A DNA stretch of 64,000 nucleotides, taken from Bradysia coprophila (Eukaryota > Arthropoda > Insecta > Diptera > Sciaridae). Positions within the stretch are counted from its first letter, which is position 1. Each line of letters starts with the position of its first letter. The stretch covers positions 13,486,001 through 13,550,000 of the forward strand of contig NW_023503493.1 in the NCBI RefSeq assembly GCF_014529535.1. Reading direction: 5' to 3'. This document shows, one piece after another, positions 10,275 through 23,280 of the stretch. Below the pieces are notes generated by a model. The model saw only the letters and a list, made by a program, of their open reading frames with translations, was not told the origin of the DNA and did no database searches. The translations under genes were made by a program, and so were the position numbers.

Positions 10275-12380
10275 TAATTGGTAAGGCATTGATAGGCTTT
10301 GAGAAGAATCACTAGTGACTAATCGAAATCAGAAAAATGTTACTCAACCACTCATCCTTAGTTCTATTAACACTAATATGGCCCTATTTTATGGGCATGC
10401 GCATTGGTGTCATTGGACTTGAATTTATTTTGCTTAAGCGAAACTAGCTAATTCGTCGTTTATACGCCTTATTAACCAGTTCTAATCATTTCCACTGATA
10501 ACCCTCTAGATCTTCTGTATATTTTTAAGAGTATTACATAGGCAATGCAAATGCAAATAAGAATCTTCATGAAAAGTGGAATATTGTAGAGTGAAAGTTT
10601 GAAGGAAACGATGAAGCTTCAAAATTTTCTCTACAAAACTCGTCACTGACAAACCGTCACCCATTAAATTTTGCACGCATTTTACACGAATCAGTGTATT
10701 GACTAGCCTTTCAGAAATACAAGAGTGGAACACTTATAGGCGGATTTGCATTTCAAATCAGAGTAGAAATTGCAGAGTTACGTGTTTCTGTCCAGCCCAA
10801 GTAAAAAAAAAGTTCTCACAAATGTCTTAATCTGTCGAAATCAGATATCTCAATTCTCATTGAGTCTAAGAAGACAATAGATTTTGAGACTTGAGATATC
10901 TGATTTCGACAAATTTAGACTTTGAGATATCTGACTTCAAAATTTTTTTCACTCGGGAGGTGACCGGTTAGAAAGTGTAAGTGTAATAGACACTAATTGA
11001 TGTCCGAAACTTTGTTAAATAGAAAAGCCATTAACACAATAAATTTACCTGCGACAATTTGCTAATCTTCGGTGTTGTTAAAGTACCATGACTAATTGAA
11101 CGCTTTAACACTTTAAATGATCGTTAACATTTGCAAAATTCAATGACATTCCACTTCGAATTTTGGTATTTTTCGTTTTGCAATCTTATATCAAAGCATA
11201 GAGAAATTTATGCAAAACCCTCATTGGTATAAAGTAAATCGAAGCCATAATCAATACATTCCTCTGAACTCCGGGGTGATTCATTCATTCAAAAATTTAT
11301 TTACTTTTTCAGTATCAATTGAATGATATTTCCATGCTTCAAATCTCACTATCAACAATAAATTTTCATTTCTGATGCATGTACAAATTCCAAATTTACA
11401 GATTAATCGCTTAAAAATGTGATTAACATTCACGCATGGTCAGTGGGGATCAGAGGTTAACGTTGTGTGTTTATTTGAAAATGTTCATATCTCCCGAAAT
11501 ATTTACTTAGTGAGTGTAGTTAGAGTTCCGTTTACTCTACACTGAAAAAAAAATCCATTTGATATACTTACATCATAGATTTATACTCTGACTTACATCG
11601 ATAGTAGATTCCATTGGATCAACTCACTTCAAAGTACTCAATTTGGCCGTTTCCAGATCATGGAAAACAGGTCTTCTTACCAAAGGGTACAAAGGGTACG
11701 GATGATCATGCAAATTAAGTAAACCACCGCATTCTTCCAGGAAACTGTCTAATGTAGCAGGTCCTAGCTTGGATACGTTAATACGTTACTTACTAACCTA
11801 ATGTGATGATTAAATCTGAAACTCAATAGTTCAGCATAGAAAGGAGTTAAATGCTTTCATTTCGTTTATGGCCGAAACTTTCAGCCAATAGAAATTATCA
11901 AAAGTGGAGCGGAAAAACCATTCTCGGTTACGAAGACACCTTTCAGAAACAGCTAATCATTTGTTATGACAGAAATAAGCAACGACATTCAGTTAATGCA
12001 TAACTCTGAACCAAGCAGTAGAACAGGCTTGGTTGCAGCTGCTATGGTTAATGTGGTCTTTGGGAGTGAAAAGCACTAAATGTTAAATCGAATGAAGTAA
12101 AAGATTTTGCACATCAAGGGCGATAGAACCAAAAAAGTTACAGATTCAATGCTTTTGTTCAAATGGTCTCTCACAATCACTGAAAATTTTTTTTTTTTCT
12201 GTGTATTCCTGCTGATGAAATTGGATAGTGAAAATTGTGCACAAAACAAAGCACTGATATCGACACCGATCAATGATCCCCCTATCAATTGTATACGTCA
12301 GTATGGGTTGAGTGTACGTGTACACTATACGAAATTGATTACAACAATCGTACCACTCCAACTTACATTGCCCTCTTCCA
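10275..12380. other. Gene-poor spacer with one foldback element
   Basis: No gene recognised. Apart from the foldback at 10796-10957, the stretch is AT-rich with only short, featureless frames. It lies between the HINE-like element and the promoter of the 12524 gene. Confidence 0.5.
10796..10957. mobile_element. Foldback MITE with CCCRAGTRAAAAAA ends
   Basis: CCCAAGTAAAAAAAAAGTT at 10796 is answered by its near complement ending CACTCGGG at 10957. The interior repeats the palindromic core AGATATCTGA three times. The unit is about 160 bp and non-coding; no clear target duplication was seen. Confidence 0.55.
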
Positions 12381-12393
12381 CTTACACAAAATA

Positions 12394-12442
12394 TTTATAA
12401 ATTTGAATATTTATTAAAATTAGAGATCATTGTGTTATCAGT
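12394..12442 (+). promoter_or_regulatory. Probable core promoter of the 12524 gene
   Basis: TTTATAAAT (about 12394) and TATTAAAA (about 12411) precede ATCAGTC at 12438, a good arthropod initiator. The second box has the more usual spacing. The leader would be about 85 bp. Confidence 0.4.
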
Positions 12443-12523
12443 CGTCGAAGCAAAACATTCGTTGGAACTTAGTCTGTGCTTGCGAGTTTTAATAGAAACT
12501 TAGAACAAACAAAAAAGTTTAAA

Positions 12524-13728
12524 ATGGCCAAATTGGGATTAGTTTTCATCTGTGTTTTCTTGTTGGTTCAAGTGAGTAACGTTATGATCTCTAGCATGTG
12601 GATAGTGTAGTGAACTAGGTAACAGGATGGTGTAGGATAAAAAGTATCCTACCATCAAAATGTGTGGTTGATTAATTCAATTAATGGTTTAAATCGTCCG
12701 AAGCTGTCCATAACGAGAAGAATTAAAAATCGAGTTAAATTATTCATGTTCATCCCAGTCGATGGAGGTTTTTTGTATACCTTTTTTATCTCGCAAAATT
12801 ATAGACTAGTTATCGCTTCTGCTGCTGTGGCGAGGTGCTAAAATTTTTTGATACTGTTTAGCCTCTAAGACAAACCCTTAACTCAATTTTGTTTTGCATT
12901 TCTCAGACTCAAACGCATATTACTTTCGGTAGTCACCTCTACGTTATTTTCCAAAGGTGCGGAAAAATTATTCAAATCTGTAGACGTCGAATGATTTTTA
13001 TTTAGAATTGCCATAACATCACGATAAGACATGACCATTTCTTATCACCTAAGTTCATTTCGTTGTGTTTAAACATCGATTTAATAGAATTTCTGCGAAG
13101 TTTCAAGAAAAACTACAGAGTCTGTGCTGCCACTTCATATGAACATTTGGGACGTAAGCTCAATTATTTTTAGTCAGATCAACAAACGAACATGAACTAC
13201 ACATTTTATTGTTCCATGAAGATGTTATGGTTGAGAACGTTTCTCTGATTCTAACAAGTAATTTAATGCAAAAAACAGTAATTCATCAGCCAGTTGCTCA
13301 GAGTATCAATCCCAAGTCATCACAGGTTTTAATTTGATTTTTCTTCCTTATTTTCTCAGTGGTCACTGGCTGCTCGAGTAGTACGAGATGCACCAGAAGC
13401 ACCAGTCAAAGCTGAAGGAACTGAACAGAACCAATTCAACTTAAATGAAGCAATTAACACCTTCAAAGAGGGAATTCAAAAGGCATTCTCCAAGGACAAT
13501 CTCGATGTGAGTTGATGGTTGCTTTATGTGATATTCACTTGGTTTATCGAAAAGTATGGTTGAAATTTCCGTTTCGTTTTTTTTTTTTTTCAGAAAATGT
13601 TGGAGAATTTGGGTGATGCCGGCGATAAATTGAAGGAATTCGGCCAAAATGTGATTAACAAAGCACAAGAAACAGCGGCCGATATCGCGAACGCAGCTAA
13701 CAAGAAGAAGGAAGAAACCAGTTCATAG
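12524..13728 (+). CDS. Small secreted amphipathic-helix protein, unrecognised
   Basis: Three exons (12524-12571, 13360-13506, 13594-13728) encode 109 aa. The signal peptide (MAKLGLVFICVFLLVQWSLAA) is split by the 788-bp first intron, and RVVR at residues 22-25 is a plausible convertase site. The remainder is almost all charged amphipathic helix without cysteine: NEAINTFKEGIQKAFSKDN and LGDAGDKLKEFGQNVINKA, ending in a Lys-rich tail. The helical repeat pattern recalls apolipophorin-like or helical immune-induced proteins, but I cannot name the family. AATAAA at 13803-13808 gives a 3' UTR of about 75 bp. The gene converges tail-to-tail on ASCC3, whose stop codon is at 14101. Confidence 0.75.
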
Positions 13729-13802
13729 TGTTTGCAGTAATTTGAACGCAGAATTCTGTAGATATTAGTCTTAAATGCAGTGATTTCGACAGGTCCTTTG
13801 AC

Positions 13803-13808
13803 AATAAA
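13803..13808 (+). promoter_or_regulatory. Poly(A) signal of the 12524 gene
   Basis: AATAAA 75 bp after the stop codon. Confidence 0.6.
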
Positions 13809-14100
13809 TTATTTTCTTATTAAAATGAAATTCTTTCGTTACTGCCAAGACCAATTGCTTGGAGAGAAGATGTCTGAGGATGGACAACATCAACGATTAT
13901 GATGAACCGATGAATTATATCCTTTAATAGAAAATTTTCACTTCAATTGCTTCTTGATGATATCACAGTTCTTAGGATTAACCACTATAGATGTAGCTCC
14001 GCCCATCAAAGAGACACACAACTTTGTAAAAATAACGAAATTTAATCTCAATCATAACAAGTCGTTGTGCGGCTGCAAAGTAAATTTTGCGAAAATTCTA

Positions 14101-17100
14101 TTACTTCATCGGCAGGAAAATCCGATCTTCAGGAACATGACACGGTTCAATAACATCCAAATGTATGTTGTATTGCTGGTCCAATCCCAAATATCCGTCC
14201 GACAACAAAAACACAGTGTAAATGACTCGTCCTAATTGCGAAAGAAAATGAAAAAAATAAATAATTTTCAACGAGTCATTGGAGTCCATTGGACCCATCC
14301 CAATCGTGAATTACCAATTCGCTTCGGTGTCGTAAAAGTCAACTGATGAAAACTGCGACTGCTCTTGTAACCAATCCGCTTCAAAGCGATCAGTTCACCG
14401 TCACTTTGATTGCCCAGCGTCAGGAACCAGCCTTCATCTTTGCCTTTCGGGAATTTCGGACAATGAATGGTGCTCACATTGCGCATGCCCAATCTGGTTA
14501 ATGCTACATGTAGTGTATATTCCTGACCGGCATGAACAGGCATCCACTCGTCTTTACTTATCGGTTGCTTAACGGGTCGCTCGATTTCTAATTCCTCTTT
14601 GAATTGACCACGAACTTTGATTTCGACATGAATCGTCGGCATATCACATAACACCTGAAATTCGGCATTCGATTTTAGCTGACCATACCGACAGTTCAGT
14701 TGGCGAATTAACTCACTTTGAAAATGGCTTCAATTTCGTTCTCCTCAAAGTCGGTGCGCAGTGGACCGGCAAAACTCTCATAGTTTCTGGAGAACTGATC
14801 CTTCAAACCGGGAAGCGTAACAATTGGATAGCTGGGAACGAAAATTGATCAATTGCAGACATCAAACCGTTGACGAAATAATTCGACGTTAGGTCCTACC
14901 TAATTTTCAATGCCTGGAAACACGGTACGTTCTGCTGCTCGACATTCGGCAAAGTCATCACCACCGGATCGTCGAGCCATCGAGCCTGAACAATGCATTG
15001 CAATAGTTGTTGGATTCGTAATACGGTCGCCAGCCATCCCTGCTCTGCGCATATATCAATCATAGCCTGAATCACTCGGATCGCCTGATCCAACACAGAT
15101 TTCGTATCGGTCAAGTAGTCGGAGTTCGGTAGCGGTAGATGCGAAAAGTGTGCTTGCATCAACAAAAATGTCTTGGTATGTGGTGAATCGTAGGTCAACG
15201 GGTCCACTTTTATGCGACATTGCTTGGCCAGTTCGCTACCAAAAAAGTTGGAAATTTTTAAATCTGCCGATCAGTCAACACCTTCATTATTACATACCCA
15301 TTATGCACATCCTCATTGTGCCTGACCGGCTGCTGATCAAATTCATAAGCATCACACATCGCTCGTAGAATCTCCTCAAATGACATGTCGTAGCGTAGCG
15401 TGTCGGAAAAGTGTCTCATGCTCTGATGGGACAGATAATAATACGACGATATGCATCCCAATGACGTTGGTGTAATGTGACGGTCGTCCACGTCCATTTG
15501 AATGCAACCGGCTGCCAGTAGCACGTCCAGAACCGATTGCACCAGATTCGACACAAATTTATTGACATCTTCCGGTTCGATGCTGGTCAGATCGTAATAC
15601 GTTGGATTTCGCAGCAGTCTTCGGAAGCAGTAGGTCCACGTTAGATAGTCCAAAATGGCCTGTTTCGTTTGTACGGTTCCCGCCACAATTTCGGCATTCA
15701 AATGATCGGGGAGGACATTCAGTAGACTCGACTCGACGGGGAATGGATCGTACAGGAATTTTTTGTAGAAATTCTTTTTCACATCGTGCACCAGTACTAC
15801 GGCAATGCCTTCATTGCCGAATTGTGGACGTCCAGCACGGCCCATCATTTGCAGTACATCGGTGATGGGCATATCAACGTAGCGTTTCAGTTTGCCGTCA
15901 TAATATTCCGTTCCTTTGATGATCACCAAGTGAGCCTGTAGAGGAGAAAAACATTAGAATATATCTGTCGAGTCACCACTGTCTGGGCTCTGCTGAATTT
16001 CTCGAAGACCATCTTACCGGCAAATTAACACCCCATGCCAACGTAGCCGTGGCAATTAAAATCTGAATTTTCCTATTCAAAAACAACTCTTCGCAAGTCT
16101 TACGATCCCGTTCTTGTAGACCAGCATGATGCATACCAATACCGAATGCCAGCGTCAATTTGAGATTGGTGTCCTTGATGTTTGACAAAATTTGATCGAG
16201 TTCATTCTCCGGCAGATGCAAAAATTGTTTCGGATTGTCTTCGGCTGCCAGAAAGGCAATCAAATCCAGTGCGGTTAGACGGGTCTGTCGTCGAGATGAA
16301 ACGAATATCAGTGCTGGCGTACACGGTGAATATTGTCGGATCGCTTGATACGCTGAAATGAAACGGTTGTTGGGTAACAATTTTAAGTCTAAAGCAAAGC
16401 TCTTCCAACCTGGTCGATTCATAGTCGCCATTCTTGGACAGTAATGTTTGCCGGGAAATCCGTTGATGTGTACAGATAACGGCACTGGTCTCACCGAAGG
16501 CTTGAAATTGTACAGACCCATTTGTTCAATGCCCAACCAGTTGGCCAGATCTCTAGCGTTGGCCAACGCCGTCGATAATCCCACAATTCTTAATGATCGC
16601 TTGGTATGCGATGCAATGAAATTCGTTCGAGATACAATAACCTCCAGCACCGGACCTCTGTCTTCGCCCAACAAGTGAATTTCGTCAATCACAATTAGTG
16701 CAACGTCTTTCACGTAATCTCGCGTTTGCCACGATCGACTTATGCCATCCCATTTCTCCGGTGTGGTAACGATAACTTGACTTTCGCGAATCGCCCTGGC
16801 GTCGGGAGTAACATCACCCGTCAGCTCGACAACTTTTTTGTTCAATCGACGCTCCAAACGTACCTTCCAGTCGTCGATTCGTTCGCGAACCAATGCTTTC
16901 AGTGGTGCAATGTAAACGACCTTACGATTGGGATATTGTTTGAACACTCGAAACATTGCTATCTCAGCGGCTATTGTCTTTCCGGAACCAGTGGGAGCTG
17001 TTGGAGGGAAAGTTAATGGAATTTATACAACAAATTCGAGAAATAGACACTCATACCTCCCAGGAGAACGTTGTTGTCGGTGTGGTAGAGGCAGTGGAAG

Positions 17101-20100
17101 ATCTGCGTTTGTATTGGATTGAAGTGTGTGAACGGATACAGCATCTCGAATGACGGCTCTTCCAGAACCGTTACGGGCAATGGCATCAACGGTAACAGTT
17201 CAGTGTGAGGTGGATGCAATTCCGGAAGAATCAGATGTTTGAAGCTTAACGGAAAAGATGACGTACTGCCCAGCCATGTATCCGATGTGGCACGGATGTA
17301 GTACTGTGGTGGCAATGGCTCTTTCAATGGTATCGTCAGTACCAATTCATGGGGTTCTTCCAGTAGCGTCTGTTTGCGGGTCATTTGGAAGTATTCGCTG
17401 TGGTAAATGAAATTACTTTCCGGATCTTCAATCCAAATCCAAAATGATTCGGACGTCTTGCCATGCACTCGATCGTTCCATTTGAAATTTGGTGTGATCG
17501 TAACTCGGATTCGGAGTACGGTTCGTGTAATCGGATGCAACGATGCTTCGATATCAATCAATGGAACTTCTTCGGCTGATTTTTTTACCAGTCCGCCGTA
17601 CTTCTGATTGCGAAGCATTTCGCCAATATCCTTGGCGCTCATTTCACGCAGTGCATAGATGCTGAGTCCTCGATTTTCAATTTTTTCTAGCACATCGAAT
17701 GGAATGTTTGGGAACTGGCGTAGGGGCGATTGAAAGTCCCACATCTGGCGTTCAAACATTTTGCTCATCATCAGTAGCCGGCCCGACAGAATTGGATTAT
17801 TCCGTCGCAGTTCGATCGTGAATAAGGCTCGTGCTATTCGAACAGCATTCTGCGTAATGTACGACATATCCGAGATCAACGAAAATGATCGCACCTGACC
17901 GCGAGACAAATACGTTTGCATCAGGATGTTGACTTTGCCGTGGACATTTTCGCTGCCACCTTTGACGGTAACCTCACAATAATCGTGAGTCAGATCGTCG
18001 AGCTCTGTTAACTCTTCATCACGAACCTTCAGCTGCTGAAACTCTTGTGCCAGCGACATCATGTATATTATATCGGCCTCGTTCATCACCGGCCTAAGTG
18101 TTTCATTGAATACCTCAACAGTGTCATATTTGATGTAGAAATGGGATGCTGTTCGACCCAAATCAGTAACGTTCATATCACCAGTACGTTCATTGAACCG
18201 AATCATTTTTGCCTTGTCCAAATTCATGGCAGCCGCTCTAATCAATTCACGTCTCTTCTTCTCCAACGTACTATCTCCTTCCACTTCAGCATAATCGATT
18301 CCGTAGACCAACGGATTAATTCTCATGCGAACGAACAAATACGTGTAGCTCAACCACTCGATCGCCTCGTCCACATTACTTATGGTGCCCAGAGTAATTT
18401 CAGCGTTCAAATTGTCAGCCAGACATTGAATGAAATTCGATTCGATGGGAAATTGATTGGTCAACAGCGACAAATAATGGTTCAGCTTATCGTGTGTGGT
18501 GATAATTGTTCCGACGCCACTTTTGTCATACTGCGGCCGACCAGCTCGACCGAATATTTGCAGAACGTCCAAAATGCCAATGTCAACGAAACTGCCCTGC
18601 TTTGAATTGTAAATTTCTGTTCCTTTGATGATGACCGCATGGGCTGGAAGATTGACACCCCAGGCCAAAGTGGCAGTACACACCAACACTCTGATAAATC
18701 CGTCGGCAAAATACTTTTCGACCAACATCCGGTCACTGCGCAACATACCTGCATGATGAATGCCCAAGCCACATTGGAACAGTTCGATCAATTGCTTGTT
18801 TCGACTCTTCGACATCGCTCGTTGTGCTAGACCGTAATCGGAACTTTCATCGGGAACGAACAGGCCGAGATGATTTTTTTGCTGGGCCATTTCGCGCATA
18901 ACAGTGGCCGTACGAACGGTAGCATTTCTTGCATGCACAAATACCATTACCTGATGGCCATCTCTTAGCATTTCCAAACATTTGTCGTAACACACCGTTG
19001 TCATGTCACTCAATTGCTGCAGTGGCTTATTCGACTTGATGCCGATGAAATTTTGTGCCAGAGGAACGGGTCTGAATCGAGAGTCGAAGAAAAATAGTCC
19101 AACCATTGGATTGACACGCAGGAAGCGAGCAACATCGATGTAATTGGGAAGTGTAGCCGATAAGCCAACGATACGAATCATACTTTGAGATGACTCAACG
19201 AGACGTAGTGTGCGAGCTACTAGCGCTTCGACTACAGGACCTCGATCGCCGTGCAGCAAATGAACTTCGTCGATGATCAACAATTTCACCAATGATATCA
19301 AAGCAACGTCACCAGCACCTTTACGTGTCACTACATCCCACTTCTCCGGCGTCGTGACCAACATTTGAGTTTGTTGCATTTCGGTTTTGGTCAACGACAT
19401 ATCACCAGTTAACTCTCGCACGGAAATCCCCAGTGGCTTCAATCGCTTCCCGAAATTCTCTACCATTTCAGCAGCCAGAGCTTTCATTGGAGCGACATAA
19501 ATGATTTTGAATTGGTCTCGATGGATAACGCCCTGATCGGTATGCGCTCGAATGGCATGTACAATCGACAACATCGCAACATTCGTCTTTCCTGCACCGG
19601 TCGGAGCGCAAACCAGCATGTTCTCGTTGCTGTGATAGGCCACCGGATACACGACACTCTGAATTCGATTCAACTGTTCCGTTCCCTGGAACGCCACCTG
19701 GCCGATATCGTCTAGCGAGCTGATACTCACTCGATTGTTTCCGACGCCCAGAACGGGTGATTCGTTCACTGGAATATGCACTTCTTCGAACATTCGGTTG
19801 TCGGTACGCTTCACATTGTCCGGAAGCATAAGCTTACCGCCGGATATGAAGCCAACATGTGCCTTAGCTTCTTTTTCCGAATCGAACACGTACGGGTATT
19901 TGATGCGTGGCTGCAGCATTGCTCTCATTTCAGCTTTCGCTCGATCCTTGAATATTGGCTCACGTTGGGCGTTCTTCAATAAGTTGTCTTGATGGGCTAC
20001 CCGAAGTTTTGCCAGCAGACACTCTTCACTTTCTTCGTCCGATTCCTGTGCGTTGATCAAACTTCGTAATTTTTTCTCATCCTTTCTGACCTGCTTCAAC

Positions 20101-21129
20101 AGTTGTTTCTCCTTGTCCGATTGGATTGTAACTTGTGCAGCTATCACGGGCTTTTGTGCATTGTTTGCGGTTTTCAGTTTCAGGTTGTTTTTTCGTTCTT
20201 CGATTTCGATTTTTTGCACGATTTTCTTCCGATTATCGAAAATCTGTTGAATCACCTCAAACTTGTCGAAGCCGACGATCTCGAAAATTTCGTTCTGCAG
20301 CTCCTCGTTCGATTTAGACGATTTCAATGCGTCGACAAGTGTATCAAGTAAATCCGGATTGACGTGCTTTAACAGCCAAGCTCGATTCAACGACTCCGAC
20401 TTTGGTTTATCCGCTTCGCTGGGCATATTGAATTGCATCGAAAAATTGTCAATCACTCTCGATGTCTGCGGTTGGATTGGAAATTCTTGCAGTATCATCA
20501 AGTCGGCGGATGAAACAAACTCGGGCAGTTCACAAGTGATGTGACTGCCCCAATAATCAGGTACCATTTCGTCGTCGTTTTCAGCTTTTCCATTCGATTT
20601 TGTTCGAAGGTATTCCCTACAGTCGGACGAAATCAATGGACCAATTTTCCCGACATGCAAGCAAATCTTGTTCGCTGATTGAGTGGTCACCGGGCCAAAG
20701 ATTTTCTTCATTTCACTCAAATGGCTCATCAACGCTATTTTAACGTCCAGGAAAAGATTCAACAGGAACAGTGCAGCATCGTCCACGATATCGGCATTCT
20801 CCTCCTGGCCGATCAGATCTCTGGTCATCGACCATAGTTCATTGAGACATTTGATTGCATCGGTCCCTTTTTCTCGATTCTTCAGAAACAATTTCAAATC
20901 CTTCCACGTTGGATTCCTGCAAATGAGGGAGAGAGTCATGAAACGGATCGATGTCTTCTAAGACAAAAATATGTCAACCAAACGACAAATACCCGCTGTT
21001 TGCTGATCGGTTCAGTTGCAGTTTAACGGCATCGCGTTTTAAACTACTTTTGATAATTCGTCGTGGCTCAAGTGTTGTGTTTACTCGTAACGATCGAGTG
21101 AAACGTGGAAGCTCATCGTGGCGTGGCAT
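14101..21129 (-). CDS. ASCC3: ASCC3, double Ski2-like helicase of the ASC-1 complex
   Basis: Nine exons on the minus strand: 20993-21129, 17057-20916, 16410-16997, 16018-16352, 15298-15935, 14900-15235, 14717-14831, 14315-14654 and 14101-14231. Together they give 2159 aa in one frame, against 2202 in human. The N-terminus [12 protein letters not shown] matches the family. Cassette 1 has APTGAGKT (about residue 480), DEVH and GRAGRPQ, then a Sec63 domain. Cassette 2 has GAPTGSGKT (about 1335, split by an intron), [12 protein letters not shown] and a second Sec63 domain ending near [14 protein letters not shown]. The layout is shared with Brr2, but the sequence follows ASCC3 closely. The enzyme is a 3'-5' helicase that serves ALKBH3-type alkylation repair and dissociation of collided ribosomes (family knowledge). 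Both Walker A and B motifs are intact. An ATG at 20939 is not the start: it lies in the first intron just before the acceptor. Confidence 0.95.
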
Positions 21130-21570
21130 ACTGAAAAGAGGATTTCGTAGACATTGTCACCATTATTGGGAGAACATTTTAATGAAATTCAATTCGGATC
21201 TGGAGAGACCAGAAAATATTTCACAATTTTTGAAATGACATGAACATTTTCCGGTCCTGATAACACGTACCCTTGTTTTGGGTTCACAGCTGTTACCGGT
21301 ATTGCTGGGTAGATAATAACTTAATCAATCAAATATTTAAATATAACAAAACTACACAGATAAATTCAAGTGATTTTGTATTTAGGACTAGAAATTACAC
21401 GCTGTGGTAATTGCTTCTATATCTTTTCGAATTTTTAATTTTATTTTAGTTGTCACAATATTGACAGTGTGTCGGTTGTGTATTTTTTTTTCTTCAATCA
21501 GCTCAAAATAGAGGTCTCGTTTATCAATGATCCATATGTCTAGACATATTGTAGAAGACTTTCTTCTATA
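21130..21570. other. Upstream flank of ASCC3
   Basis: Should hold the ASCC3 promoter and leader on the minus strand. No TATA box is obvious. The 95-codon plus-strand frame over 20951-21238 is a shadow of ASCC3 exon 1. Confidence 0.4.
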
Positions 21571-21752
21571 CAGTGTTTAAGGAGAGCGATTTTTGACCAC
21601 TTTGATTAAACTGGTCTCGGGGTCACACGTCAAAATGAGAGAAATCGCAAACAAATTTAAACTATGCTCAACTCTCAATTTCTTGATGAATATTTGACAG
21701 CTGACCCCGAGACCAATTAAATTTAAGTGGTTTTCGCTCTCCTTAAACACTG
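21571..21752. mobile_element. Tc1/mariner-type MITE with TA target
   Basis: CAGTGTTTAAGGAGAGCGA at 21571 is mirrored by TCGCTCTCCTTAAACACTG ending at 21752, with TA on both sides. The inverted arms extend about 55 bp, up to GGTCTCGGGGTCA. The TA target and CAGT start suggest the Tc1/mariner superfamily. It is non-coding. Confidence 0.75.
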
Positions 21753-21756
21753 TATA

Positions 21757-22135
21757 GAGTGTTATGATGAAAGAGAAGAAGATATTTTGACAAGTACCAC
21801 AAGGCAAGTTAAAATAAACTGGTCTTCTGTCCGCTCGCTCTCAACATACTACGTTGAAAGAGAAGCAAATACAAGTACCCCAAGGCAAGTTATAATAACT
21901 AGTCTTCGGTTTTCTCGCTCTGATCATACCAGTCTATAGTAATGAAAGTATGATGAAAGAGAAAGAAATATTTTGACAAGTGCCCCAAGACAACTTATAA
22001 TAGACTAGTCTTCAGTCCTCTTGCCCTCAACGTAACATGTTGAAAGAGAAAGCAATATTTTCACAAGTACCCCAAACAAAGTTATAATTAACTAGTATTC
22101 GGTTCGCTCGCTCTGATCATATAACAGTCTATATA
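21757..22135 (+). repeat. Tandem array of about 90-bp units, four copies
   Basis: Each unit has ATGAAAGAGAA(A)GAAATATTTT, ACAAGTACCCCAAGGCAAG, TTATAATAACTAGTCTTCGG and a CTCGCTCTGATCATA-type end. Four imperfect copies run from just after the mariner-type MITE to the next foldback. Non-coding. Confidence 0.7.
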
Positions 22136-22137
22136 AA

Positions 22138-22441
22138 GGCTTGTTCCAAATAACTGTAAACCCGAACTTTGACAACACGAACGACGACGATTTCATCCAC
22201 AGAGATGAGCATAACCTAAACGGCAATAAATTATTTTGTAAATTTTGTTCCAAGGTCATTTCGAAATGTCAAATTTCATCCACAGAAGGCAACTTAACCT
22301 CAACTTTCAAGTTGACGAAAATTGTAACGAAAAATTTACAAAGAAATTTGTTGACCGTTTAGGTTATGTTCAGCTCTGTTGATGAAATCGTTGTCCTTCG
22401 TGTTGTCAATGTTCGGGTTTACAGTTATTTGGAACAAACCT
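22138..22441. mobile_element. Foldback element, GGYTTGTTCCAAATAACTG family
   Basis: The left arm starts GGCTTGTTCCAAATAACTG and the right arm ends CAGTTATTTGGAACAAACC. The arms are about 90 bp each and include complementary copies of CCCGAAC, AACACGAA, GATTTCATC and CATAACCTAAACGG. It is a non-coding MITE-like unit of about 300 bp with a hairpin-forming layout. Confidence 0.8.
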
Positions 22442-22446
22442 GCGTT

Positions 22447-23280
22447 CGAAGCCTAGGCATACCGTCAATTACTGTCAAATTTCATCCATAGAGTCATAAT
22501 CTCATCAATATTCATATGAAAACCGATCTGGATGAAGTCGTGCTCGATCGGCCAGTGAAAGATTAAATTTGACCAGTTATTTGGAACAAACCTGAAAGAA
22601 TTTAGCCGCTAGGCTCATGAATTGCATAACGCTAAAGTCAGTGTATATGAACACTGTGTTTGAGAATCTCCCAAATAAATGAATGGATCGTATCACGCAA
22701 GCCTCATACTTCCACATGCATCTTCTCTCTGCGTTACGTAATTTATGATCGAGCCCTTAGCACTACAACAGCAAAACATTGCAACGGAGTGCATTGGTCT
22801 GTTCCAAGGCCATACCAATTGTCAAATTACTGTCAAATCTCATCCCTAGAGACATAACCTCATCAATATTTATATGAAAACCGATCTCTGTAGATGTCGT
22901 GTTCATTCGTTCAGTCAAAATTCGTGTTTACAGTTACTTGGAACAAACCTATTAGCTCAAAAAATATTGTTTCGAATAAACACGAATTTTCACTGGCCGA
23001 AAGAACACGACGTTTCATGTAGCCTCGCAACAAACCTCATTGAAAATACAAACCAGGTGTGGTGCGTTCCAAACAAATTTTGACATTAGGCCATACCTAT
23101 AGAGGAAGAAACCTCCAAGTATGTTCCAAGGTTATTTGAGATGTAAAAACGTCATCCACGACATAACCAAAAATACTGTTAACAAAATGTTTACTGAACC
23201 GTTGAAGTAATGGCACTAGGTTGTTTTCAGCCTGTCAAAAAACGTTTTTACAGTGAATACGGTTAAACGGACCTATAAGG
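22447..23280. repeat. Cluster of degenerate copies of the TTGTTCC foldback family
   Basis: At least three weaker relatives follow the intact copy. They end at about 22594 and 22950 (GTTACTTGGAACAAACCT) and include a unit at 23118-23278 with TGTTCCAAGGTTATTTGAG. All share motifs such as TCATCCAYAGAG and CATAACCTCATCAATAT. Other diverged copies lie near 37490-37890 and 51630-51810. This stretch holds no gene. Confidence 0.6.

Noticed and set aside
10102-10284. 60-codon frame at the HINE right end
   Set aside because: Lies wholly inside the repeat and is not shared with the second copy.
20939-20941. ATG giving [12 protein letters not shown] as ASCC3 start
   Set aside because: The codons before NPTW lie in an intron ending TTTGCAG; exon 1 at 20993-21129 supplies the conserved N-terminus [10 protein letters not shown].
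20951-21238. 95-codon plus-strand frame upstream of ASCC3
   Set aside because: Antisense shadow of ASCC3 exon 1 and its flank, without family resemblance.
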